DNA from: Microtetraspora glauca
GTDB lineage: Bacteria > Actinomycetota > Actinomycetes > Streptosporangiales > Streptosporangiaceae
Reading direction: 5' to 3'
Assembly: GCA_001570385.1 (NCBI GenBank)
Contig: BBYL01000013.1
Location: 186,001-250,000, forward strand
DNA: 64,000 bases
The notes under the pieces were generated by a model that worked only from the letters and a program-made list of their open reading frames with translations, was not told the DNA's origin and searched no databases. The position numbers and the translations under genes were made by a program. Below are positions 46,840-55,002 of the stretch, piece after piece; position 1 is the first letter of the stretch, and the number at the start of each line of letters is the position of its first letter.

Positions 46840-47157
46840 TCAGCCGGTCGGGAGGAACCCTCCGTGGGCGATTCCTAGCGCGGCTCCGACGAACGACCCG
46901 ACGAGGCCGCAGATGATGAGGCTGCGCTGCGGCGTCGTCACGGAGACGTACTGCGCGTAGAGCCCCCCGCAGAAGCCGATGGCGCCCACCCATGAGGCGA
47001 CCATGTGGAGGCTGACGACGAACCCGGTGACGATCGCCAGGAGACCGAGGACCAGCGTGCTGAGCGCCAGTGCGTTCTCCAGCGTGTGCGGCCTGCCATC
47101 CGTGTTCAAGGTGAGGCGGAAAGGCGGCCTTCTGACGCGGCCAAGAACGTTCGGCAT
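46840..47157 (-). CDS. Hypothetical four-helix membrane protein
   Basis: A 105-residue protein from ATG 47157 with GAGGGGG upstream. The N-terminus is soluble and basic (MPNVLGRVRRPPFRLTLNTD). Hydrophobic stretches follow: LALSTLVLGLLAIVTGFVVS, VASWVGAIGFCGGLYAQYV and RSLIICGLVGSFVGAALGIA. This layout is widespread upstream of rpsF in actinomycetes, where it is annotated as a conserved hypothetical protein. No function is proposed. Confidence 0.75.
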   Translation of the reverse strand: MPNVLGRVRRPPFRLTLNTDGRPHTLENALALSTLVLGLLAIVTGFVVSLHMVASWVGAIGFCGGLYAQYVSVTTPQRSLIICGLVGSFVGAALGIAHGGFLPTG

Positions 47158-47339
47158 GTGCGTCACCCCCTCTTGCTGCTCAGTTTCCCTCGCGGGACGG
47201 CGAACGGCCAGTGGCCTGGTAGCCTGAATCGGCTGTGTTCTGTACAGCGTGGGGTGGACTTCCCCCGCGCCGCCCACAGCGTCCTCCTGTCACGGCAAGG
47301 CGTCGTGACCGCAAGAGTCCAGAGGAGGTTGGATTCCGC

Positions 47340-47630
47340 ATGCGTCGTTACGAGCTGATGGTCATCCTCGACCCGGCCCTCGATGAGCGCACGGTGCAGC
47401 CCTCGCTCGACCAGTTCCTGAGTGTCGTCCGCAACGACGGCGGCACCGTGGAGAAGGTCGACGTCTGGGGCCGTCGCCGGCTGTCCTACGACATCGCGAA
47501 GAAGCCCGAGGGCATCTACGCCGTGGTCGACCTGACCGCGGAGCCCGCCACGGTCAAGGAGCTGGACCGCCAGCTCAACCTGAACGAGGGCATTCTCCGT
47601 ACCAAGGTCATCCGTCCCGAGCTCCACTGA
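47340..47630 (+). CDS. rpsF: 30S ribosomal protein S6
   Basis: A 96-residue S6 from ATG 47340 with GAGGAGG about 12 bases upstream. It begins [20 protein letters not shown] and contains [20 protein letters not shown], the S18-contact region. It leads the rpsF-ssb-rpsR-rplI operon. It binds S18 in the 30S platform. Confidence 0.97.
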   Translation: MRRYELMVILDPALDERTVQPSLDQFLSVVRNDGGTVEKVDVWGRRRLSYDIAKKPEGIYAVVDLTAEPATVKELDRQLNLNEGILRTKVIRPELH

Positions 47631-47725
47631 GCGGGAACGGCCAAGCCCGGCGTTTTTGTCGGGCCATGGCCGTACTCTGAAGCCCTTACGGCTGAGCTGA
47701 CGGGATAGGAAGGCGAAAGCGACCG

Positions 47726-48250
47726 ATGGCAGCAGGCGACACCACGATCACCATCGTCGGCAACCTTGTCGACGACCCGGAGCTGCGCTTCACCCCGACG
47801 GGGCAGGCTGTGGCCCGATTCCGCATCGCATCCACTCCGCGGTTCCTGGACCGCCAGACCAATGAGTGGAAGGACGGCGAAGGCCTGTTCCTGACCTGCA
47901 ACGTGTGGCGACAGGCGGCGGAGAACGTCGCCGAGAGCCTGCAGCGCGGCATGCGGGTCATCGTGCAGGGACGGCTGCGCCAACGGTCGTACGAGACCAA
48001 GGAAGGCGAGAAGCGCACGGTCTACGAGGTCGAGGTCGACGAGGTCGGCCCCTCGCTGCGCAACGCCACCGCCAAGGTGAACAAGACCGCCCGGCAGGGC
48101 GGCGGCGGTGGCTTCGGCGGCGGCCCGTCCAATGACCCCTGGGCGTCGGCCACCCCCGCTCCTGGCGGCGGTGGCGGCTACAACCAGGGTGGCGGCGGTG
48201 GGGGCGGCGGCTTCGGCGGCGGCGACTTCAGCGACGAACCGCCTTTCTAG
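47726..48250 (+). CDS. ssb: Single-stranded DNA-binding protein
   Basis: A 174-residue SSB from ATG 47726, beginning [20 protein letters not shown]. The OB-fold (1-110) has [34 protein letters not shown] and [21 protein letters not shown] Gly/Asn-rich flexible tail follows, ending DFSDEPPF, the acidic tip that recruits repair and replication partners. It lies in the ribosomal protein operon as is usual. Confidence 0.97.
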   Translation: MAAGDTTITIVGNLVDDPELRFTPTGQAVARFRIASTPRFLDRQTNEWKDGEGLFLTCNVWRQAAENVAESLQRGMRVIVQGRLRQRSYETKEGEKRTVYEVEVDEVGPSLRNATAKVNKTARQGGGGGFGGGPSNDPWASATPAPGGGGGYNQGGGGGGGGFGGGDFSDEPPF

Positions 48251-48335
48251 TCACCCCTCCGGGTGACAGCACCACACGAACACGTATCCGAGCGACCATT
48301 CCCGCATCATGCGGGGCTCTGAAAGGAGCACCACG

Positions 48336-48572
48336 ATGGCGAAGCCGGCACTGCGCAAGCCGAAGAAGAAGGTTTGCCTGTTCTGCCACGACAAGATCTC
48401 CTACGTCGACTACAAGGACACGGCGCTGCTGCGGAAGTTCATCTCCGACCGCGGCAAGATCCGTGCCCGCCGGGTGACGGGCAACTGCACCCAGCACCAG
48501 CGCGACGTGGCCACCGCTATCAAGAACGCTCGTGAGATGGCCCTGCTGCCGTACACGAGCACCGCGCGCTAA
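48336..48572 (+). CDS. rpsR: 30S ribosomal protein S18
   Basis: A 78-residue S18 from ATG 48336 (AAAGGAG upstream). It reads [20 protein letters not shown], with [20 protein letters not shown] and [20 protein letters not shown], and ends near MALLPYTS. The CxxC...C cluster ([15 protein letters not shown]) suggests the zinc-binding form rather than a zinc-free paralogue. Confidence 0.97.
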   Translation: MAKPALRKPKKKVCLFCHDKISYVDYKDTALLRKFISDRGKIRARRVTGNCTQHQRDVATAIKNAREMALLPYTSTAR

Positions 48573-48590
48573 GGAAAGGAGTCTCAGGAC

Positions 48591-49037
48591 ATGAAGCTCA
48601 TTCTCACCACTGAGGTCTCCGGCCTCGGCGCTCCCGGTGACATCGTCGAGGTCAAGGACGGCTACGGCCGCAACTACCTCGTTCCGCGCGGCTTCGCGAT
48701 TCGCTGGACCCGCGGCGCCGAGTCGCAGGTCGCCTCGATCAAGAAGGCGCGCGACGCCCGCGAGATCCGTGACCTGGGCACCGCCAAGGAGGTCGCCGGC
48801 CAGCTCGGCGCTCTGAAGGTGGTCCTGAAGACCCGCGCCGGCGAGGCCGGTCGTCTCTTCGGCTCGGTCACCACGGGCGACATCGCCGACGCCGTCACCG
48901 CCGCCGGTGGTCCCAAGCTGGACCGCCGCCGCATCGAGATCGGCAACGCGATCAAGAGCGTGGGCTCGCACCGGGTCAGCGTCAAGCTGCATCCCGAGGT
49001 GTCGGCCACCCTCGATGTCGAGGTCGTCGCCGGCTGA
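48591..49037 (+). CDS. rplI: 50S ribosomal protein L9
   Basis: A 148-residue L9 from ATG 48591 with GGAAAGGAG in front. The N-domain MKLILTTEVSGLGAPGDIVE and GYGRNYLVPRGFAIRW are highly conserved; a long connecting helix and the C-domain VGSHRVSVKLHPEVSATLDV follow. It ends the operon 23 bases before a strong terminator. Confidence 0.97.
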   Translation: MKLILTTEVSGLGAPGDIVEVKDGYGRNYLVPRGFAIRWTRGAESQVASIKKARDAREIRDLGTAKEVAGQLGALKVVLKTRAGEAGRLFGSVTTGDIADAVTAAGGPKLDRRRIEIGNAIKSVGSHRVSVKLHPEVSATLDVEVVAG

Positions 49038-49059
49038 TCCCGGCACGATAGCTGTTCGA

Positions 49060-49092
49060 AGGGCCCCTTCCCATGCCGGGAGGGGCCCTTTG
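49060..49092 (+). terminator. Terminator of the rpsF-rplI operon
   Basis: AAGGGCCCCTTCC pairs with GGGAGGGGCCCTTT around a short CAT-containing loop, followed by G and a short T-poor tail. One of the strongest hairpins in the window. Confidence 0.8.
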
Positions 49093-49194
49093 ACGTGCGC
49101 GCACCGTACCCGAACGGGGCTGAAATATATGGCCGATAGTATCTAGCCCGTCCCAACGCGGATTTCGCGGAAGATGTACCTCATGGAGGCTGAA

Positions 49195-50073
49195 ATGCAC
49201 CGTACCTCGCTGTTGCTGGCGCTTGGCGTCCTCACGACGGCGGCGGTCGCGTGCGCACCGGCCAACGACGCGGCGGACACGGCGGGGAGCACCGCCGCCG
49301 CCAGCCCGGCGGCCTCCGCGAGCTGCACGAAGGACCAGCTCAAGCTGATCACCCCGGGCAAGCTCACCATCGGCACGGACAAGCCGGCGTACGAGCCCTG
49401 GTTCAAGAACGACGACCCGACGACCGGCGAGGGCTTCGAGAGCGCCGTCGCCTACGCCGTGGCGCAGAAGCTGGGCTTCACCAAGGACGAGGTCGCCTGG
49501 GCCACCATCCCCTTCGACAGCGCGTACGCTCCGGGCGACAAGAAGTTCGACTTCGACCTCAACCAGGTGTCCATCACGCCCGACCGGGCCAAGGTCGTCG
49601 ATTTCAGCGACGGGTACTACACGGTCAAGCAGGGCGTCGTCACGCTGAACAACGGGAAGTACGCCTCGGCGGCCGGTCTGGCCGACCTCAAGGACGCCAC
49701 GATCGGCGTGCAGGTCGGCACCACGGCGCTCGACGCGGTCAAGAGCGTGGTGCAGCCGGCCAAGGACCCGAAGGTCTACACCCAGCAGGTCGACGCCGTG
49801 AACGCCCTCAAGAACAAGCAGGTGGACGCCATCGTGGTGGACCTGCCCACGGCGTTCTACGTCACCGCGGCCCAGGTCGAGAACTCCAAGATCGTGGGAC
49901 AGTTCGCCGCCACCGGTGGCACGCCGGAGGAGTTCGGCCTGGTCTTCCAGAAGGGCAACGCCCTGGTGTCCTGCGTCAACGAGGCCATCGGCGCTCTGAA
50001 GTCCTCCGGTGAGCTGACCCAGATCGAGCAGCAGTGGCTCAGCGCGGCGGCCGGCGCGCCGGAGCTGAAGTGA
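49195..50073 (+). CDS. Amino-acid ABC transporter substrate-binding lipoprotein
   Basis: A 292-residue lipoprotein from ATG 49195 with GGAGG five bases upstream. The signal MHRTSLLLALGVLTTAAVAC ends in a lipobox Cys. The type II binding-protein fold shows KLTIGTDKPAYEPWF, GEGFESAVAYAVAQKLGF, DFDLNQVSITPDRAKVVDF and TIGVQVGTTALDAV. It captures polar amino acids (or an analogue) for the downstream permease and ATPase. Its stop lies in a 12-base tandem repeat that forms the start of the permease gene. Confidence 0.9.
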   Translation: MHRTSLLLALGVLTTAAVACAPANDAADTAGSTAAASPAASASCTKDQLKLITPGKLTIGTDKPAYEPWFKNDDPTTGEGFESAVAYAVAQKLGFTKDEVAWATIPFDSAYAPGDKKFDFDLNQVSITPDRAKVVDFSDGYYTVKQGVVTLNNGKYASAAGLADLKDATIGVQVGTTALDAVKSVVQPAKDPKVYTQQVDAVNALKNKQVDAIVVDLPTAFYVTAAQVENSKIVGQFAATGGTPEEFGLVFQKGNALVSCVNEAIGALKSSGELTQIEQQWLSAAAGAPELK

Positions 50074-50942
50074 CAGATGAAGTGACAGATGAAGTGACGC
50101 GGCCCGCGAGGAGCGCGCGGCAGCTGGAGAGGGAGCGGATCCGCCGCAGGCAGGCGGTCCGCTCCAGTTCCATCGCCACGGCGTCCACCATCGTCTTCCT
50201 GACCCTGGTGGCCGTCCTGGTCACCAACTCGCCGGGATGGCCGCGGGTCCGGGAGACGTTCTTCGACCCCGAGTGGTTCGTCCGGTCGTTACCCGACGTG
50301 CTCCAGGGTTTCTGGACCAACGTCAAGATCTTCCTGATCGCGGAGCCGATCATCCTGGTCGTCGGGCTGCTGGTCGCGCTGGCCCGGGGCCTTCGGGCAC
50401 CGGTCTTCTTCCCGCTGCGGGTGCTGGCCGTCGTCTACACCGACGTGTTCCGCGGGGTCCCGACGCTGCTCGTCATCATGCTCGTCGGCTTCGGCCTGCC
50501 CGCGCTCCAACTCACCGGCGTGCCATCCGACGAGATCACCCTGGGGGTGATCGCCCTCGTCCTCGCGTACAGCGCGTACGTCGCGGAGGTCTTCCGCGCG
50601 GGCATCGACACGGTGCATCCGAGCCAGATCGCGGCGGCGCGCTCGCTCGGGCTGTCCCACGGGCAGGCGATGCGTCACGTCGTGCTTCCGCAGGCGGTGC
50701 GCCGGGTGATCCCGCCGCTGCTGAACGACTTCGTCTCGCTGCAGAAGGACACCGCGCTGGTCTCCACGATCGGCGTGATCGAGGCGCTGCGGCAGGCGCA
50801 GATCTACGCGGCGAGCAAGTTCAACTACACCCCCTATCTCGTGGCGGCGATGTTGTTCATCCTGCTCACGATCCCGATGGCGCGGTTCACCGACTACCTG
50901 TCGGCGCGGGCCGCCCGCCGCCGCGGCCCCGGAGGTGCCTGA
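50070..50942 (+). CDS. Amino-acid ABC transporter permease (HisM/GlnP type)
   Basis: A 290-residue permease from GTG 50070, overlapping the preceding stop (GTGA); GTGs at 50082 and 50094 are in frame and equally preceded. The N-terminus VTDEVTDEVTRPARS is repetitive. It has five to six helices, the typical entry segment LQGFWTNVKIFLIAEPIILV, and the EAA loop AEVFRAGIDTVHPSQIAAAR followed by SLGLSHGQAMRHVVLPQAVR. It probably forms a homodimer through which the solute passes. TGATG overlaps the ATPase gene. Confidence 0.92.
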   Translation: MTDEVTDEVTRPARSARQLERERIRRRQAVRSSSIATASTIVFLTLVAVLVTNSPGWPRVRETFFDPEWFVRSLPDVLQGFWTNVKIFLIAEPIILVVGLLVALARGLRAPVFFPLRVLAVVYTDVFRGVPTLLVIMLVGFGLPALQLTGVPSDEITLGVIALVLAYSAYVAEVFRAGIDTVHPSQIAAARSLGLSHGQAMRHVVLPQAVRRVIPPLLNDFVSLQKDTALVSTIGVIEALRQAQIYAASKFNYTPYLVAAMLFILLTIPMARFTDYLSARAARRRGPGGA

Positions 50943-51685
50943 TGACGCTGCTGCGCATCGAGGGCGTCTGGAAGAACTACCGCCACCAGAGCGTGCTGCG
51001 CGGCATCGACCTGGACGTGGCGCCGCACGAGGTGGTCTGCCTGATCGGCGCCTCGGGCTCCGGCAAGTCGACGCTGCTGCGCTGCGTGAACCTGCTGGAG
51101 ACGATCGACGACGGCGCCATCCACCTGGACGGGGACGAGATCACGGACGTCCGCGCCGACGTGGACGAGGTCCGCAAGCGGATCGGCATGGTCTTCCAGT
51201 CCTACAACCTCTTCCCGCACATGACCGTGCTGGACAACATCACCCTGGCCCCGCGCAAGGTGCACAAGGTCGACCGGGCGCGGGCCGAGGAGCAGGCCGG
51301 GGAACTGCTCGCCCGATTCGGGCTCGCGGACAAGGCGGGGGAGTACCCCGACCGGCTCTCCGGCGGCCAGCAGCAGCGGGTGGCCGTCATCCGGGCCATC
51401 GCCACCCAGCCCCGCCTGCTGCTGCTCGACGAGGTGACCTCCGCGCTCGACCCGATCCTGGTCACCGAGGTGCTGAGCATCATCCGCGAGCTCAAGGACA
51501 CCGGGATGACCATGATCCTGGCCACCCACGAGATGAACTTCGCCAGGGACATCTCCGACACCGTCTGCTTCCTCGACGGCGGTGTCCTGCTCGAACGGGG
51601 TTCTCCCGAGCAGATCTTCTCCTCGCCCGAGCATCCGCGTACCCGGGAGTTCCTCCAGCGCGTACTGGACGCGGGGCGCCTGTGA
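50942..51685 (+). CDS. Amino-acid ABC transporter ATP-binding protein
   Basis: A 247-residue ATPase from ATG 50942, overlapping the permease stop. Walker A is GASGSGKSTLLR, Q-loop VFQSYNLFPHMTVLDN, ABC signature LSGGQQQRVAVIRAIA, Walker B LLLLDEVTSALDP and H-loop ATHEMNFARD. The PAAT group (GlnQ/HisP type) fits the TLAPRKV segment and final SPEQIFSSPEHPRTREFLQR. It powers uptake with the preceding permease and binding protein. Confidence 0.95.
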   Translation: MTLLRIEGVWKNYRHQSVLRGIDLDVAPHEVVCLIGASGSGKSTLLRCVNLLETIDDGAIHLDGDEITDVRADVDEVRKRIGMVFQSYNLFPHMTVLDNITLAPRKVHKVDRARAEEQAGELLARFGLADKAGEYPDRLSGGQQQRVAVIRAIATQPRLLLLDEVTSALDPILVTEVLSIIRELKDTGMTMILATHEMNFARDISDTVCFLDGGVLLERGSPEQIFSSPEHPRTREFLQRVLDAGRL

Positions 51686-51712
51686 CCGCGTCGCCGGCCC
51701 GCTGAGCGCCGC

Positions 51713-53242
51713 TCAGCGGCGGTGGCGGCCGCGCCCGTGTGGCGCGTGCGGTGTGTTCGACGCGTTCGGTGCGTTCGGTGCCAGGAGGCTGTGCCGTCTG
51801 CCGTACAGCAGGTAGACCAGCAGGCCGAAGGCCGTCCACAGGGTGAAGTACACCCAGGTGAGCGCCTCCAGGTTCACCATCAGCCACAGGGTCGCGGCCA
51901 TCGACAGCGCGGGCACCACCGGCGCGAAGGGCACCCGGAACGGACGCGGCAGGTCGGGCAGCATGCGGCGCATCCGGAGCACGCCCGCCGCGACGGACAT
52001 GAACGCGACCATCGTCCCGATGATGACCAGTTGCTCCAGCGTGAGGACGGGCAGGAACCCGGCGAGCAGCACGGCGACCGCCCCGATGACCAGGGTCGCC
52101 GTCAGAGGGGTCGCGTGGGGCCCGCTCAGCCGGGACAGGCCGTGGGGCAGCAGGCCGTCGCGGGCCATCGAGAACACCACCCGGGTCTGCCCGACCAGCA
52201 GCACGAGGATGACGGTGGTGAGCCCCAGAACCGCGCCGACGTTGATGACGTGGACCATGAACCCCTCGCCGACGCGGTCGAACGCGTCCGCGAGCGGTGC
52301 CTTGGTCGAGATCGCGGTGTAGGCCACCATGCCCACCATCACGACGGCCACCGCCAGATAGATCAGCGTGGTGAGCGCCAGGCTGCGGATCATGCCGTCC
52401 GGGACCGCGCGCGGCGCGTCCTTGGTCTCCTCGGCGGCCGTGGCCACCACGTCGAACCCGATGTACGCGAAGGCGATGGCGGGGGCGGCGGCGATGATGC
52501 CGAACCAGCCGAAGCTGTGGGTCTCCCCGATCACCAGGCCGACCAGCGTCGTGTGCAGGGCGTCCCCGCCTCCGGGCGACGGGGCCACGGGCGCGGGGAT
52601 GCGGGCGAGGTTGGCCGCGTCGAAATGGACCGCGCCCACCACGATCACCGCCCCGATGGCCAGCAGCTTCGCGGCCACCATGACCCAGAGGACCCGCAGG
52701 CCGACCCGGGCGTTGAACGCCATGGCGCCGGTCAGCGCGACCAGGATGACCATGCTGAGCGGGTCGAAGCCTCCGGCGCCGGTGATCAGACCCGGAAGTG
52801 ACACGCCGAACTCGGTCAGTGTCTGCACGGCGTACAGCGACCAGGCGCGCGCGACCACGGCGGCGGCGAGTTCCATCTCCAGGATCAGTGCCCAGCCCAC
52901 GATCCACGCCCACACCTCGCCGAAGACGACGTACGAGAACGTGTACGCGCTGCCCGACACCGGCATCGACGAGACCAGTTCGGCGTAGCAGAGCGCGGCG
53001 AGCAGGCTGGTGATGCCGGCGATCATGAAGGAGAGGAAGACGCCCGGCCCGGCCGTGGTGGCCGCCTGCCGCCCGGCGATGCTGAAGATGCCCGCGCCGA
53101 TCATCACGCCGAGGCCGAGGACGACCAGGTCGCCGCGGCCGTAGATCTCGGTGAGGCCCATCGTGCGCAGGCCGAAGACCTCGTCCGGCGACATCCTGCG
53201 CAGGATCGAGGTGGAGCGTGGGACGCGGGGGGAGAAGGACAC
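51713..53242 (-). CDS. APC-family cationic amino acid permease
   Basis: A 509-residue transporter from GTG 53242 with about 12-14 helices. Marks include DEVFGLRTMGLTEIYGRGDL, LGLGVMIGAGIFSIAGRQAA with the GxG substrate motif, LCYAELVSSMPVSGSAYTFS and PAIAFAYIGFDVVATAAEET. This is the CAT (YfnA/RocE-like) style. The C-terminus is basic (HGRGRHRR). It is convergent with the ABC transporter genes, so the region is rich in amino-acid transport. Confidence 0.9.
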   Translation of the reverse strand: MSFSPRVPRSTSILRRMSPDEVFGLRTMGLTEIYGRGDLVVLGLGVMIGAGIFSIAGRQAATTAGPGVFLSFMIAGITSLLAALCYAELVSSMPVSGSAYTFSYVVFGEVWAWIVGWALILEMELAAAVVARAWSLYAVQTLTEFGVSLPGLITGAGGFDPLSMVILVALTGAMAFNARVGLRVLWVMVAAKLLAIGAVIVVGAVHFDAANLARIPAPVAPSPGGGDALHTTLVGLVIGETHSFGWFGIIAAAPAIAFAYIGFDVVATAAEETKDAPRAVPDGMIRSLALTTLIYLAVAVVMVGMVAYTAISTKAPLADAFDRVGEGFMVHVINVGAVLGLTTVILVLLVGQTRVVFSMARDGLLPHGLSRLSGPHATPLTATLVIGAVAVLLAGFLPVLTLEQLVIIGTMVAFMSVAAGVLRMRRMLPDLPRPFRVPFAPVVPALSMAATLWLMVNLEALTWVYFTLWTAFGLLVYLLYGRRHSLLAPNAPNASNTPHAPHGRGRHRR

Positions 53243-53352
53243 ACCACGGCCAATCGTGAGAGGCGTGACCGGTGGCCACAGTGCCCTAAGTGGTCAGCGA
53301 GTGGCAAGGGGAGCGGTGGTCACGTGCTCGTCACTTCCCGGCCACCCGCCGA

Positions 53353-54675
53353 TCACGCTCCCGTGACCAGCCAGGCCGTGCCGTACGCGCGGAGGGACAG
53401 GGTGATCATCCGTGCCAGCATCCAGACGCCGAAGGCCGCCCAGAGGGCGACGAGACTGCCCGCGATCACGGCGAACGGCAGGTAGGCGATGGTCGTGATC
53501 AGACCGGCCCAGGCGAGGTAGCGCTGGTCGCCCGCGCCGATCAGCACGCCGTCGAGCACGAACACGACTCCCGCGACCGGCTGGAACAGCGCCACGAGCC
53601 ACAGCACCGCCTCCAGCCGTTCCGACACCGCGGCCGGGGCGTCGAACACCCCCGGGAGCATCGGCCGGAGTGCGAGCACGGCGAGGCCGAAGACGACGCC
53701 GCACGCGACGCCCCACACGACCATCCTGCGGGTGGCCGACCGGGTCGCCGCGGTGTCCCCCGCGCCCAGCGTCCGGCCGGTGATCGCCTGTCCCGCGATG
53801 GCGATGGCGTCCAGGGCGAAGGCGAGGAACGTCCAGATCCGGGTGGCGATGGTGTGCGCGGAGATCTGCGCGTCGCCCATCCGGGTCGCCAGCGCCGTGG
53901 CGGTCAGCAGCACGATCTGCAGGCACGCCGTACGGATGACCAGGGCCAGCCCGGCGGTGCCCGCGGCCCTGATGCCGGGGAGATCGGGCCGGAGCGAGGT
54001 GCCGTGCCGCCGCGCGCCCCTGACGACCATGACGAGGTAGACGGCCGCGCCCAGTGCCTGGGCGATGACGGTGCCCCAGGCCGACCCCGCGATCCCCCAG
54101 CCGAGACCGAGGACGAACCAGGCGTTCAGCACACCGTTGAGCAGGAAGGAGGTCACCGAGACCGCGAGGGGCGTCACGGTGTCCTGGAGGCCGCGCAGGA
54201 CCCCCGTCCCTGCGAGCACGAGGAGCAGCGCGGGCGTGCCGAGCAGGCTGATCCGCAGGTACGTGGTCGCCAGCTCCGCCAGCCGTTCCGAGGCGCCGAA
54301 AAGGTCGACGATCCCGGGGGCCAGCGGCCAGCAGACGGCGATGACGGCGACGCCCACCGCCGCCGCCAGCCACATCCCGTCGATGCCCTGCCGCATGGCT
54401 CTGCGCGGATCGCCCGCGCCGATCTGCCGGGCCACGGCCGCGGTCGTGCCGTACGCGAGGAAGACGCACAGGCCGACGATGGCGGACAGGGCGGCGCTCG
54501 CCACGCCGAGGGCGCCCAGTGCCGGATCGGGCAGCCGCCCGACGATGACGGAGTCGGTCAGCAGGAAGAGCGGCTCGGCGACCAGGGCTCCGAACGCGGG
54601 TACGGCGAGCCGGAGGATCTCCCTGTTCCCCGTACCAGGCCCGCTCTGCGGACCGGCGTCCGTTGACAGTGGCAT
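53353..54675 (-). CDS. MATE-family efflux transporter (DinF-like)
   Basis: A 440-residue protein with 12 helices. ATG 54675 begins MPLSTDAGPQSGPGTGNREI. The N-half has LRLAVPAFGALVAEPLFLLT and DSVIVGRLPDPALGALGVAS with the conserved GxLPdp...lGA; the linker QIGAGDPRRAMRQGIDGMWL and the C-half VLRGLQDTVTPLAVSVTSFL are DinF/NorM-type. It likely exports cationic or hydrophobic compounds using Na+ or H+. A DinF-family gene lies next to dnaB in Streptomyces also. Confidence 0.88.
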   Translation of the reverse strand: MPLSTDAGPQSGPGTGNREILRLAVPAFGALVAEPLFLLTDSVIVGRLPDPALGALGVASAALSAIVGLCVFLAYGTTAAVARQIGAGDPRRAMRQGIDGMWLAAAVGVAVIAVCWPLAPGIVDLFGASERLAELATTYLRISLLGTPALLLVLAGTGVLRGLQDTVTPLAVSVTSFLLNGVLNAWFVLGLGWGIAGSAWGTVIAQALGAAVYLVMVVRGARRHGTSLRPDLPGIRAAGTAGLALVIRTACLQIVLLTATALATRMGDAQISAHTIATRIWTFLAFALDAIAIAGQAITGRTLGAGDTAATRSATRRMVVWGVACGVVFGLAVLALRPMLPGVFDAPAAVSERLEAVLWLVALFQPVAGVVFVLDGVLIGAGDQRYLAWAGLITTIAYLPFAVIAGSLVALWAAFGVWMLARMITLSLRAYGTAWLVTGA

Positions 54676-54839
54676 AGAGGTATTTTGCCACTTACATCCG
54701 ATTGCTCGGTGTCGTCTTTCCGCGAGGCGCGACGGGCCATGCCCATCTGGTCTCAGGTATCTCCCTACTTTCCTTCCTCCACAGCCCTTGGATAATGTTT
54801 CCGCTGGTCAGACGGGCTTCATGTGCGACGGACACAGGG

Positions 54840-54915
54840 TTATCCCCAGGCTCGTCCCCAGGGTGTTCACATCTGAGCTGCGGAAGTGCACACGTTATCC
54901 ACAGGCACGTCCACA
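54840..54915. promoter_or_regulatory. DnaA-box cluster upstream of dnaB
   Basis: TTATCCCCA at 54840-54848, TTATCCACA at 54895-54903 and CGTCCACA at 54908-54915 lie 90-160 bases before the dnaB start, with another CTCCACAG near 54779. This resembles the oriC/dnaA boxes and suggests DnaA control of dnaB or a DnaA-titrating site. Confidence 0.6.
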
Positions 54916-55002
54916 GGTCGCGTTGCCGGTAGGGTGCGGCAGCCGCGAAACTGTCAGACCGGCGGGTTACAACTGGGGTTGCTGTGTTGGGGGGGTGTGT
55001 AG

